DNA of 64,000 nucleotides from Deltaproteobacteria bacterium. Its GTDB lineage: Bacteria > Lernaellota > Lernaellaia > JACKCT01. Numbering within the stretch: the stretch's first letter is position 1; each line of letters starts with the position of its first letter. The stretch is taken from the NCBI GenBank assembly GCA_020633895.1, contig JACKCT010000007.1, positions 1 through 64,000 on the forward strand. The letters are read 5' to 3'. The notes beneath the pieces were generated by a model. It saw only the letters and a list, made by a program, of their open reading frames with translations, had not been told where the DNA came from and searched no databases. Shown here piece after piece: positions 1-8,371 of the stretch. The position numbers and the translations under genes are program-made.

Positions 1-1
1 C

Positions 2-757
2 ATCCACCGCTGGTCCTCAAATACTCTGCAGACTCTGCTGGCCGATCATCTTATCCCCGAGAGGCGAAGCATCGAGGGAGAGCTTGAAGACCTACAAAAG
101 GCGCGAGCCAGACGCGAAGCGACCCGTGCGATGGAAAACCGTTATGCGAGCATGCAACAACTCTATGAAGAACTCGTGGACTTCATCAACGCCGTCTCGC
201 AGATTGCCGAAAAGGGGCCGCCGCAGCCGGACGACCGAACCACGCCGAGAGAAAAAGACACCAGGTTCGAAATGGACCTCGACGACGGCGTGATGATCAA
301 TTCCGCCGCTCTCTGGCCGTTGCTGGAACCGCAATGGAAAGACCCGAAGAAGTGGTGGAAGGAACTGGCCAACGCCCAGGGCCGTAAAGACTACGATTGG
401 GCGCATCTGGCTAAAAGGTACTTCCCGACCCGTGTCGAGGAGAAATGCAAGCAGGATCCCTCTCTGGGAGTTGCCCACGGGTGCTTCTGGAAATACCACC
501 CGGCTGTTGCTTACAGATGGGAGCTTCGCCTGCAGGATGAGATCGCGCCGGATTTCACCATCGACGAGGAAGGCTCGGACGAGTACCGCGCCCGGTTCCT
601 TAAAGAGCACCCTGAGGAGGCGCAGGACATCTACGACAAAGAAATGACCCGCCGCAAACGCAACGCCCGGCGGGAGAACGACGTGGATGATGGCGTCGGT
701 CCGTTGTTCGATCAAAATGGCGACGATGAAACGGAAGTCGAGAACGGCGATGAGTAA
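2..757 (+). CDS. pglX: BREX adenine-specific DNA methyltransferase PglX, C-terminal part (5' truncated by window)
   Basis: The reading frame is open from base 2, so this is the 3' end of a longer gene. An internal ATG at 131 is not the real start. The visible ~250 residues contain a block around WxxELANAQGRKDYDWAHLAKRYFP and later FWKYHPAVAYRWELRLQDEIAPDF, which I recognise as the C-terminal tail of large PglX proteins of BREX loci, probably type 6. No methyltransferase motif (NPPY) is visible, because that part lies outside the window. PglX methylates an adenine in a non-palindromic site and is needed for self/non-self discrimination. The stop codon overlaps the pglZ start (ATG at 750, TAA at 755-757), so the two are translationally coupled. 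The tail is acidic and low complexity. Family assignment rests on the tail and on the next three genes. Confidence 0.75.
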   Translation: MHRWSSNTLQTLLADHLIPERRSIEGELEDLQKARARREATRAMENRYASMQQLYEELVDFINAVSQIAEKGPPQPDDRTTPREKDTRFEMDLDDGVMINSAALWPLLEPQWKDPKKWWKELANAQGRKDYDWAHLAKRYFPTRVEEKCKQDPSLGVAHGCFWKYHPAVAYRWELRLQDEIAPDFTIDEEGSDEYRARFLKEHPEEAQDIYDKEMTRRKRNARRENDVDDGVGPLFDQNGDDETEVENGDE

Positions 758-3608
758 CGACCGCCTGATTTCCGAGGCCCTTGAGGCCGAAGTCACCGAG
801 GAGCTTCGCCAGCGCGGCATCGTCGTCTGGTTAGATAAGGACGAGTTCTACAACAACTTCGTTGACGACCTAGTGCGTCGTCATCAGGCGAACGAATATC
901 CCTTCCCAGTGATTGGCTTTCGCGGCAGCTTTCTTTCGATGATGCTCGATCTTGAGCCCCTTTCCAGCGGCCTGAACAACGCGCCGCTTCTGATCCACAT
1001 GCCGGGGTTCAACGAGGAGACGATCCGGCAGACGCCAATCCTGGAGTACTACAAGCCGGGGTTTCGTTTCCGCAAAGCCTTAGACACCCTGATTCGTGAA
1101 ACCGCCGTCGGGCGTGTTAAGCCCGATGAGCTGGAGCGTTATGTCGCCCGGCCCAAGCTAGCCCTCCAGGAGGCCGATGCGTGGCTGGCTGGGCAGATTT
1201 CGGCCGAGCGCGAGGGGCTTGCCGGCTTGCTGGAGCGGACCGGCATTTCGGTGGTCGTCAGCGAGTTGCTGGGAGAGAATCACTTCCTGGCAGGCGAAGT
1301 GAACTCACCGGCCGAACTCAACGTGCTGCACGCCTACCTGAACCGCCAGACAGGCATGACCGAGGCGTGGGGCGACTTTTTCAGTGGTGGCAGCGGGGCG
1401 ACCGGCTATGACGAGCTTAAATCCATCTTCGCCGGGTGGCTGCTGTGCGTCGAATACGTGCACGATCTGGCGCGCCCGCCCCATCTCGATGAGTTGAAGC
1501 CGCTGCTGGAGCTCTCCAAGCCGCTGGTCAAGGTCTGCCTCCAACTGGTGAAGGGATTTCGCGGCAAGTTCCCCGAACAGTACATGGCCCTTGCCGACGA
1601 AGTGGAACAGCGCCTGCAAGACGAACTGCCGCACGTCCGGCCCGAGGACCTGGGTAAGATCGACACGTTCCGCGTTGAAGAAGCAAGGATATTGCAGGCG
1701 GCGATCGATGCCCTCAAGGTCGAGGCCTGGGAGAAGGCCCACGCTTGGGCGGAGAAACGTGCCGTTAGGAAGGACTCAATCTGGCTGGAGAAAGATCAGA
1801 CGCGACGGTGGACCTGGTCGCTGGTCAAGGAAGCGGCCAGCTTGGGTATCTGCATTAAAACCCACCCGCGTCTGCTCGATGGGGTCGACAGCCTGGAGGG
1901 CGCTGTGGAGGCGTACCGGCAGTCGGGCTGCGAGGTGGACCGGGCGCACCGGCGCTTCGAGCAAAAAAAGTCGGCGCTGCTGCTGCAACACATCCCACAC
2001 TTCGGCGATCTACTGGAGGTCGTCGTGAGTCTGCGCCGCCTGCACCGAGCGTGGGCGGATGACCTGGCCAAGGGCTTCACCGCGATCTGCAAGCGGAAGG
2101 GGTTTCTGCCGGACCAGGACTATCAACAGCGCACGATTTACGAGCAGGTCGTTCATCCTCTTACCCAGGGGATTGAGAAGGTCGCCTTCTTCCACGTAGA
2201 CGGATTCCGGTACGAGATGGCCACCGAGCTGGTGCAGGAGTTCGCCGACACGGGGACGGTGGTGGACCTGAGGGGGCGACTGGCGGAACTGCCGAGTGTT
2301 ACTTCGGTCGGTATGAACGTGCTGCCCCCAGTCGCCAGCGGCGGCAAACTGCTGCCGGTGGTCAATGCCAGCAACTCGAAAATTACCGGCTTTCGCGCCG
2401 GAGAGTTCACGGTCAGCGGCCCGCAGGATCGGGCGCGGGCAATGGGCAACCGGAGCGTCGGCAAACCGGCCCTGATCATCTCGCTGTCCGAAGCGTGCGA
2501 GATGCAAAGGTCGACGCTGCAAAAGAAGGCTGTCCAGACGAAGCTCATCATGGTCCACAGCCGCGAGATCGACAACGCGGGTGAGGCCAGCCTCGGGCCG
2601 GCGACCTTCGAGCACACCTTGCAAAATATCCGCACCGCCTGGAACCAACTGAAGTCGGTAGGCGTAAAGACCTTTGTGTTCTCCGCCGACCACGGGTTCC
2701 TGTTCCAGGACGAGACCAGCCAGGTCGTGCCCTACGGGAAGAAGAACAACCCGAACCGCCGGTATGTCCTGGCGGCCGAGCAGCGGGCGGAGCCCGGCAT
2801 GGTCAACATATCGCTTTCGGCCCTCGGCTACGACGGCGTCCAGGGTTACCTGCTCTTCCTGGAGGATACATCTGAGTTCGATACGGGCGACCGGCGCGCC
2901 ACCTTCGTTCACGGCGGCAACAGCCTCCAGGAACGGCTGATCCCGGTCCTGACGGTGAAGCAGGAGCGCGAGGCCGCCGTCGACGCGACAAAGTGCCTGC
3001 TGGAGGCCGAGACCGCGCCGGATGTGCTGGGGCTGCGGTGCCTGAAGGTGCGGGCGCGGTTCGACTCCCAGATCGCGATGGGCTTTTTGTCGGAGCAGAC
3101 CATCGAGCTCGACCTACGTGCGCCCCAGCGGCAGGGTGTGCGAGCGATCATTCGGGACGTGCGGGGTGCTGGTGTTCGCAAGAACGGCCGCTTCGAGGTC
3201 CGGATTGGGGACGAGTGGTCCGAAGTGTTTTTCAACCTCCAGGGTCCTCTGGATGACCGTACGAAGATCGAGGTCTTCCACCCCGGCGACTCGCAGCGGG
3301 CCGAACCGCTTCAGGTGGACGGCTGGTTCGTCGTCGAGGGCACGTCCGTTCATGCTGCCGCAACCGAGGAAAGGGAAGCTGCCGGGGGCGATTGGCAGGT
3401 CGCCATTGAGGACGATGGAATAAGGAAGGTCTTCGAGCACCTCGACAAACACGGCTCGATTACCGAACAGGAGGCGGGAATATTCCTCGGGTCGCCGAGG
3501 CAGTTCCGGCGGTTCTCGGCGCGGTTTGAGGAATATTTGAACCTGGTGCCGTTTAGAGTGCGGATTGAGGGCACCTCGACTGGCAAACGATATGTGAAGG
3601 AGCGCTGA
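750..3608 (+). CDS. pglZ: BREX phosphatase-like protein PglZ
   Basis: Predicted BREX core protein with an alkaline-phosphatase-fold PglZ domain; 952 aa from the ATG at 750. I chose 750 rather than the ATG at 687 because it overlaps the pglX stop codon, and the 21 extra residues of the longer form read like out-of-frame pglX. Metal-site motifs of the PglZ fold are visible: FFHVDGFR with D484, and FSADHGF with D647 and H648. The N-terminal ~450 residues are helical and variable, and the C-terminus is a ~200-residue beta-rich extension. It sits between pglX and brxD, 1 nt before brxD. PglZ is required for BREX defence, but its biochemical role is still debated. Together with BrxD and BrxHI downstream, this points to BREX type 2 or 6; the preceding pglX favours type 6. 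Confidence 0.9.
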   Translation: MSNDRLISEALEAEVTEELRQRGIVVWLDKDEFYNNFVDDLVRRHQANEYPFPVIGFRGSFLSMMLDLEPLSSGLNNAPLLIHMPGFNEETIRQTPILEYYKPGFRFRKALDTLIRETAVGRVKPDELERYVARPKLALQEADAWLAGQISAEREGLAGLLERTGISVVVSELLGENHFLAGEVNSPAELNVLHAYLNRQTGMTEAWGDFFSGGSGATGYDELKSIFAGWLLCVEYVHDLARPPHLDELKPLLELSKPLVKVCLQLVKGFRGKFPEQYMALADEVEQRLQDELPHVRPEDLGKIDTFRVEEARILQAAIDALKVEAWEKAHAWAEKRAVRKDSIWLEKDQTRRWTWSLVKEAASLGICIKTHPRLLDGVDSLEGAVEAYRQSGCEVDRAHRRFEQKKSALLLQHIPHFGDLLEVVVSLRRLHRAWADDLAKGFTAICKRKGFLPDQDYQQRTIYEQVVHPLTQGIEKVAFFHVDGFRYEMATELVQEFADTGTVVDLRGRLAELPSVTSVGMNVLPPVASGGKLLPVVNASNSKITGFRAGEFTVSGPQDRARAMGNRSVGKPALIISLSEACEMQRSTLQKKAVQTKLIMVHSREIDNAGEASLGPATFEHTLQNIRTAWNQLKSVGVKTFVFSADHGFLFQDETSQVVPYGKKNNPNRRYVLAAEQRAEPGMVNISLSALGYDGVQGYLLFLEDTSEFDTGDRRATFVHGGNSLQERLIPVLTVKQEREAAVDATKCLLEAETAPDVLGLRCLKVRARFDSQIAMGFLSEQTIELDLRAPQRQGVRAIIRDVRGAGVRKNGRFEVRIGDEWSEVFFNLQGPLDDRTKIEVFHPGDSQRAEPLQVDGWFVVEGTSVHAAATEEREAAGGDWQVAIEDDGIRKVFEHLDKHGSITEQEAGIFLGSPRQFRRFSARFEEYLNLVPFRVRIEGTSTGKRYVKER

Positions 3609-3609
3609 T

Positions 3610-4935
3610 ATGGGCATCAGCAAGAGGGATGTTGAGCATATATTCGAGCGTCTGAGATCCGGCGTCGTGCCGGAGCGGGGGTTGACCACGTTTGCCGTCG
3701 GCATCGACAGGCAGCGAGCGGAGTTGAAGCGGGTGCTGGAGCTCGCCGGGGACGACGAGGGCGTCTTCAAGTTCCTGCGCGGCGGCTACGGCTGCGGCAA
3801 GACCTTCACCGCCCGGTTGGCTGTTCTCGAAGCCCAGGCCCAGGGATTCGCGACGAGCTTCGTTGTGGTCTCGGACAACGACCTGCACTTCCACCGGTTC
3901 GACGACGTGTACCGCAAGGTCGTCCAAGAGCTCTCGACCAGTTCCTGCCCGCGCGGGGCGCTGGGCGACGTGATCGACCGATGGATCGCCAAGGTGGAGG
4001 ACGGACTGATCAGCGCGGGCGCGGACGAGAACGCGCCGGATTTCGACGAAAAGGTACGACGACGCCTCGGCGAGGAGCTGGTGTCCCTGACCGGTGGGAA
4101 GGCCCCGGAGGATCTGATACGGGTGTTGCGGACGATCTTCGAACTCAAGCAAGAGGACGAGGTCGCCGACGCGGGGGCGCTACTCTCATGGCTGTCCGGC
4201 AGCAGCAGCGTGGCGGCGGCGGCGAAGAAGCGAGCCAGCATCAAGGGCGACATTACCAGCAAGGACGCCCTGGACTACCTGCACGGCCTTCTGGAGATCG
4301 TGAAGGCGGCGGGTTATCGGGGGCTGGTGATTGTCATCGACGAGGTTGAGACGATTTTGCGAATGCGGCGGGACATTCGCGGGAAGTCCCTGAACGGCAT
4401 CCGGCAAATCTGCGACGCTGCCGACCGGTACCACGGTCTTCTCTGGGTGTTCACGGGAACGCCGGAGTTCTTCGACACGAAGCGGGGCGTGGCGGGGTTG
4501 CAGCCGCTGCACGACCGAATCGGCTTCCAGGCCAACGGTAACTTCGTCAGCCTGAAGCAGCCGCAGCTCGAACTGAATCCCTTCGGCAAACCCCGCCTGA
4601 AGGAGGTGGCTCTGAAGTTGCGGGAACTCTACCCCACCGAGGACCGGTCGACCCTGGAGGCGAAGGTGTCTCCGGCCTTCATCGAGGCCCTCGTCGATCA
4701 CGTGGCCCGGGGACTGGCCGGTGATGTCGGTGTGATCCCCCGCCAGTTCCTACGGCGGCTCGTGGATGTGTTCGACCTAGTGGACGAGAACCGGGATTAC
4801 GACCCGATGACCGAGGCGGGCTTTCAGCCGGTACAATTAAACGAGGACGAGCAACGCCTTATGGATAAGAAGCCACCGTTCGATGCCGAACCGGAAGACG
4901 CCGAGGGGTACGACCCTACGCTGTTGGAATTCTAG
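3610..4935 (+). CDS. brxD: BREX ATP-binding protein BrxD
   Basis: P-loop ATPase of 441 aa of the BrxD family (DUF2791), found in BREX types 2 and 6. Walker A is GGYGCGKT at residues 58-65. Walker B is LVIVIDEVE at 239-247. A conserved WVFTGTPEFFD segment follows at about residue 280. The ATG at 3610 lies 1 nt after the pglZ stop codon, and the stop is 3 nt before brxHI, so pglX-pglZ-brxD-brxHI form one operon. By family it is thought to act with the BrxHI helicase; the exact role is not known. The N-terminal segment IFERLRSGVVPERGL before the P-loop is typical of the family. Nothing is broken or missing. Confidence 0.9.
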   Translation: MGISKRDVEHIFERLRSGVVPERGLTTFAVGIDRQRAELKRVLELAGDDEGVFKFLRGGYGCGKTFTARLAVLEAQAQGFATSFVVVSDNDLHFHRFDDVYRKVVQELSTSSCPRGALGDVIDRWIAKVEDGLISAGADENAPDFDEKVRRRLGEELVSLTGGKAPEDLIRVLRTIFELKQEDEVADAGALLSWLSGSSSVAAAAKKRASIKGDITSKDALDYLHGLLEIVKAAGYRGLVIVIDEVETILRMRRDIRGKSLNGIRQICDAADRYHGLLWVFTGTPEFFDTKRGVAGLQPLHDRIGFQANGNFVSLKQPQLELNPFGKPRLKEVALKLRELYPTEDRSTLEAKVSPAFIEALVDHVARGLAGDVGVIPRQFLRRLVDVFDLVDENRDYDPMTEAGFQPVQLNEDEQRLMDKKPPFDAEPEDAEGYDPTLLEF

Positions 4936-4938
4936 CCG

Positions 4939-7062
4939 ATGAACACATTCTCCCGCTTTCCTTCGCGCCTCCAGCACGCCATTGTCTCCCGGTTAGGTTG
5001 GTCAAGCTTGAGACCGGTACAGGAGATGGCCGGCGCGGCAATCATGGATGGGAAGAATGCCATCATCCTTGCGCCAACCGCCGGCGGGAAGACGGAGGCC
5101 TCAGTCTTCCCGGTTTTGGCCAACCTGATTCGTGACGAGCCGGAACAGGTCGGGGCTGTCTACGTAGCTCCGATCAAAGCCCTTCTCAACAATCAAGAAG
5201 AACGGTTTGGGACCTATACCGAGATGGTTGGGCTGCGAAAGTTCGTCTGGCACGGCGATCAGATGGCATCGGCCAAAAAGGCGTTTCTTGAGGAGCCGGC
5301 GACGTTTCTAATGACGACACCAGAATCCCTAGAAGTGATGCTCCTGTCGCGCCGAGTTCCGGTAAAGCGTCTATTTAAGGATCTTCGCGTGGTTATTGTT
5401 GACGAAGTCCACGCCCTAGCAGGGACCGACCGGGGCGCGCACCTGATGTCCGTCCTGGAGCGGATCGCCATATTCGCTTCTAAGGATCTTCAGCGCATCG
5501 GTCTTAGCGCGACGGTCGGCAACCCAGATGAAATCTTGGACTGGTTGCAGGGATCTTCGGCCAGGGACGGTTGTGTTGTTGATCCGCCAACGATCCCGGT
5601 TAAGAGGCAGGTTAAAGTCTACCTACAAAATACAATCCCCGAGATTGCTCAAAAGGCAGCGGCGGATGCCGAAGGGAACAAAAGCCTCTTTTTTTGCCAA
5701 AGCCGGGCATTGACCGAGGCTATCGCTGAGCGGATGCAATTTCGAGGAACCGACGTCTTTATTCATCATAGTTCGGTATCGTCAGAGCAACGCCAGGAGG
5801 CCGAAGAGAGGTTTAACCAGGGCCGGGACGCGAGCATCATTTGTACGTCGACCCTGGAACTCGGCATTGACATTGGCGATCTAGATCTCGTTCTGCAGGC
5901 AAACGCTCCGAGTACGGTATCGTCGTTTTTACAGCGAATGGGGCGTACTGGACGACGGCCCGGCCAGATTGCTAATACCACATTCTATTGCGAGCACCAG
6001 GAAGCCGTAATCCAGGCAATCGCGTTGATTGAGCTTGCACGCGAAGGCTGGGTCGAATCCGTTCCGCCGCAGAACCGTTGTTGGCCTGTTATTGTGCATC
6101 AGATTTTGGCGCTCACTCTTCAGTTTGGAGCAATCAGTTCCGAGAAAATCTGGGACCAGCTCTCCTTGGTTCCCGATTTCTCATCCATCTCCTCCAAGGA
6201 ATACCGCGATTTGATCAACCATATGATCGCCGGGGATTTCTTATTTGAGGCCGACGGTATGCTTTCGATGGGTGAAAGGGCGGAGCGCATTTATGGTCGG
6301 AAGAACTTTATGGAACTATATGCCGTGTTCAGCTCACCTGTTCTCTATCGCGTCTTCACGGCCAGTAAAAAGGAAGTCGGGTCGCTCGAACAGCAGTTTA
6401 TTGATCGGCTCGTCGAAGACATGAGCTCTTTCTTGCTCGGAGGAAAGGCGTGGTTGGTCGATAGCGTGAATCACGAGGACAAGACTGTTCGAGTGAGGCA
6501 GGCTCCTCGCGGCCAAAAGCCGAGCTGGGGAGGATTTATGCCCCAGCTACTGAGCTTGGAATTGTGTCAGAAGATCAAATCCATTTTGATCGTCGGCGAC
6601 GAAGTTTCGTATCTGGACGACTCTTCGAGGCGTGTTTTGGTCGCGATGCGCGACGACCTTGGCGAGTTGCTAGAGCACTCCGGGCTCGCGATTCAGATTG
6701 ATGAGGAGTCCACCATATGGTGGACTTTCGCTGGTGGCCAAATCAACTTCACGCTAAAGTATGCGCTGGAAATTCTCGGCGATTGGAAGGTTGCCGCAGA
6801 TAACTTCGGCATTCGAATCAAGCATGGAGGCGTTACCCGTGACCGAATCAACGAGATCATCCGGACAATGGAACGAGAGGGTTTCTGGGATCACCCGGAC
6901 GTCGAGAAAGAGATCCACCAGCGTCTTCCTGAGTATCGATTGAGCAAATTTCAAGTAGCTCTTCCTCGATCCATGGCAACCGAAGTGGTTGGCCGATACC
7001 TTTTGGATTTTCGCGGTGCCAAGGCTTTTCTTGAGCGCAGCATGGGCAAGGGAAGGGTCTAA
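4939..7062 (+). CDS. brxHI: BREX Lhr-like DEAD/DEAH helicase BrxHI
   Basis: Superfamily 2 helicase of 707 aa. Motif I is APTAGGKT (45-52), motif II is DEVH (155-158), motif III is LSATVGNP, and motif VI lies in QRMGRTGRRPG. Conservation of GRTGRRPGQ and the domain after the helicase core are Lhr-like. BrxHI is the helicase of BREX types 2 and 6 and directly follows brxD there. The gene starts 3 nt after the brxD stop codon and ends the operon; the next gene is on the opposite strand. The codon usage and GC content of this gene look lower than in pglZ and brxD just upstream, which may reflect a separate origin or recombination within the island. Confidence 0.88.
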   Translation: MNTFSRFPSRLQHAIVSRLGWSSLRPVQEMAGAAIMDGKNAIILAPTAGGKTEASVFPVLANLIRDEPEQVGAVYVAPIKALLNNQEERFGTYTEMVGLRKFVWHGDQMASAKKAFLEEPATFLMTTPESLEVMLLSRRVPVKRLFKDLRVVIVDEVHALAGTDRGAHLMSVLERIAIFASKDLQRIGLSATVGNPDEILDWLQGSSARDGCVVDPPTIPVKRQVKVYLQNTIPEIAQKAAADAEGNKSLFFCQSRALTEAIAERMQFRGTDVFIHHSSVSSEQRQEAEERFNQGRDASIICTSTLELGIDIGDLDLVLQANAPSTVSSFLQRMGRTGRRPGQIANTTFYCEHQEAVIQAIALIELAREGWVESVPPQNRCWPVIVHQILALTLQFGAISSEKIWDQLSLVPDFSSISSKEYRDLINHMIAGDFLFEADGMLSMGERAERIYGRKNFMELYAVFSSPVLYRVFTASKKEVGSLEQQFIDRLVEDMSSFLLGGKAWLVDSVNHEDKTVRVRQAPRGQKPSWGGFMPQLLSLELCQKIKSILIVGDEVSYLDDSSRRVLVAMRDDLGELLEHSGLAIQIDEESTIWWTFAGGQINFTLKYALEILGDWKVAADNFGIRIKHGGVTRDRINEIIRTMEREGFWDHPDVEKEIHQRLPEYRLSKFQVALPRSMATEVVGRYLLDFRGAKAFLERSMGKGRV

Positions 7063-7228
7063 TGTGAGGACGCCCAAATTCGACAGCCTGAGGGTGAAAT
7101 ATATATCCCACGGGCAAACATGCTTGATGGGACGTTGAGGCTGCAGCACCCTCAGCTGCGGCGCCAATACCTATGAAGGGTGGCAAGCTATCGTTCCTTT
7201 ATCTAGTAACGTAAAACCATCTCCATGC

Positions 7229-7957
7229 CTATGGCACTTGCTTGGCCACATCAAGTTTGCCGTCTTCGTCGTAGCCCCAACAATAGTATTCGAGTCCAGC
7301 AGGATTACGGCTATACGGTACATGATCAATGAAGAAACGCATTTTCCGCAAACGTGCGTCGAAAACAATTCGCGGAATGTTGGTGAGTTGTGATTTCAGA
7401 AACTCAATCTCTTGGCGAATTTGAATGATCGCATCTAGTTCTTCTCCTCGCTGGATCTCGCTCAGCAAGCTCTCGATGACTTCTAGCTCCTGCAAATTCG
7501 ATTTATTTGTACTTGAGTTGGTTGAAATCCAGCTTTTCGTCGCAGTCTCTGGCACGAGCCGTCGTACCGAACGCCTGTTCTGATCACTTTTGAGATCCTT
7601 CTTCGAGATGACGGATCGCCTTGTCGACTCGACGCGGACTTCATATTCAGCACGAGAATACTCTGTGTGGGCGCGCATTTCTTTCTCTTGTGCAAGCTTC
7701 CTTTTCCTCCGGATCGCCGCATCTTTCTGCAGCTCACGCTCGTTAAGACGCTCGTCGCGTCTCGCCTTTCTAGCTTTCTTTCTTTGAATTCGTCTTTCCC
7801 GAACTTCGTGCAAGCTTGTTTCCACCGCCCGAATCATTTGGCTGATCTCGCGAAATATTTTTGAAACCACGTTGACTATAAACGCAATAATGGCAACGAC
7901 GATCCAGATGATCGCCCCTAGCACGACGATTCCACCGATTAAAACAACGTCTTCCAC
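7229..7957 (-). CDS. membrane-anchored coiled-coil protein, unknown function
   Basis: Predicted 242-aa protein of no family I recognise. Residues 4-31 form one strongly hydrophobic helix (VVLIGGIVVLGAIIWIVVAI and on). A very basic, charged, probably coiled-coil stretch follows at about 35-105, rich in Arg/Lys/Glu. Then comes a linker, a second helical segment (LQELEVIESLLSEIQRGEEL) and a C-terminal globular patch with aromatic residues (GLEYYCWGYDEDG). It would be tethered at the inner membrane with the rest in the cytoplasm. It lies alone on the - strand between brxHI and the dynamin pair and shares their low GC, so an accessory role in the neighbouring membrane-remodelling module is possible but unproven. 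Confidence 0.6.
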   Translation of the reverse strand: MEDVVLIGGIVVLGAIIWIVVAIIAFIVNVVSKIFREISQMIRAVETSLHEVRERRIQRKKARKARRDERLNERELQKDAAIRRKRKLAQEKEMRAHTEYSRAEYEVRVESTRRSVISKKDLKSDQNRRSVRRLVPETATKSWISTNSSTNKSNLQELEVIESLLSEIQRGEELDAIIQIRQEIEFLKSQLTNIPRIVFDARLRKMRFFIDHVPYSRNPAGLEYYCWGYDEDGKLDVAKQVP

Positions 7958-8371
7958 AGTTCAACCCCAGCTATCCCACGTCGCGTTAACAGGAGCCATA
8001 ATGAATCTGTTTCGGGCCTTGATGCAATCCTAGAGATGTTGTGTGTCAAATTCACAGCATCTCGGCTCTTCGGCCGATTGACCCAGAGCACATCTTTCAA
8101 TGAAATCCATTTGCTTCGACGACGAATACTTTTTGCGCTTGCTTGAACGAGGCGATTGTTTGCTACCAGGTGTTCGCAAACCAGATGGTATACGTGGGTA
8201 TGTCCATAGAGCCCTGATCGCAATTTTGCCGGTAGAAAAGAGTATGCGCGAGGAACAGTCCGATCACACTGCTAGATTTGTGAGAGGCTTCGAAAATCCT
8301 AGTCTTGTCCACCAAGGGCAGCAGAGGTAAAAATGTTGCCTCAGACCTAGCTCCGGGAAAACGGATAAGAC
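7958..8371. other. intergenic region between divergent genes, no gene seen
   Basis: About 414 bases separate the - strand coiled-coil gene from the + strand dynamin gene. Two overlapping open frames (7939-8223 on - and 8100-8330 on +) lack a convincing ribosome binding site or any recognisable product, so I treat the stretch as the promoter region for both genes. I see no clear repeat, RNA gene or strong consensus promoter. Confidence 0.4.

Noticed and set aside
687-749. ATG at 687 as the pglZ start
   Set aside because: It lies within pglX in another frame; the ATG at 750 overlaps the pglX stop, as in coupled operons.
8100-8330. A possible + strand small gene ahead of the dynamin gene
   Set aside because: No ribosome site and no family-like residues; an opposite-strand frame overlaps it.
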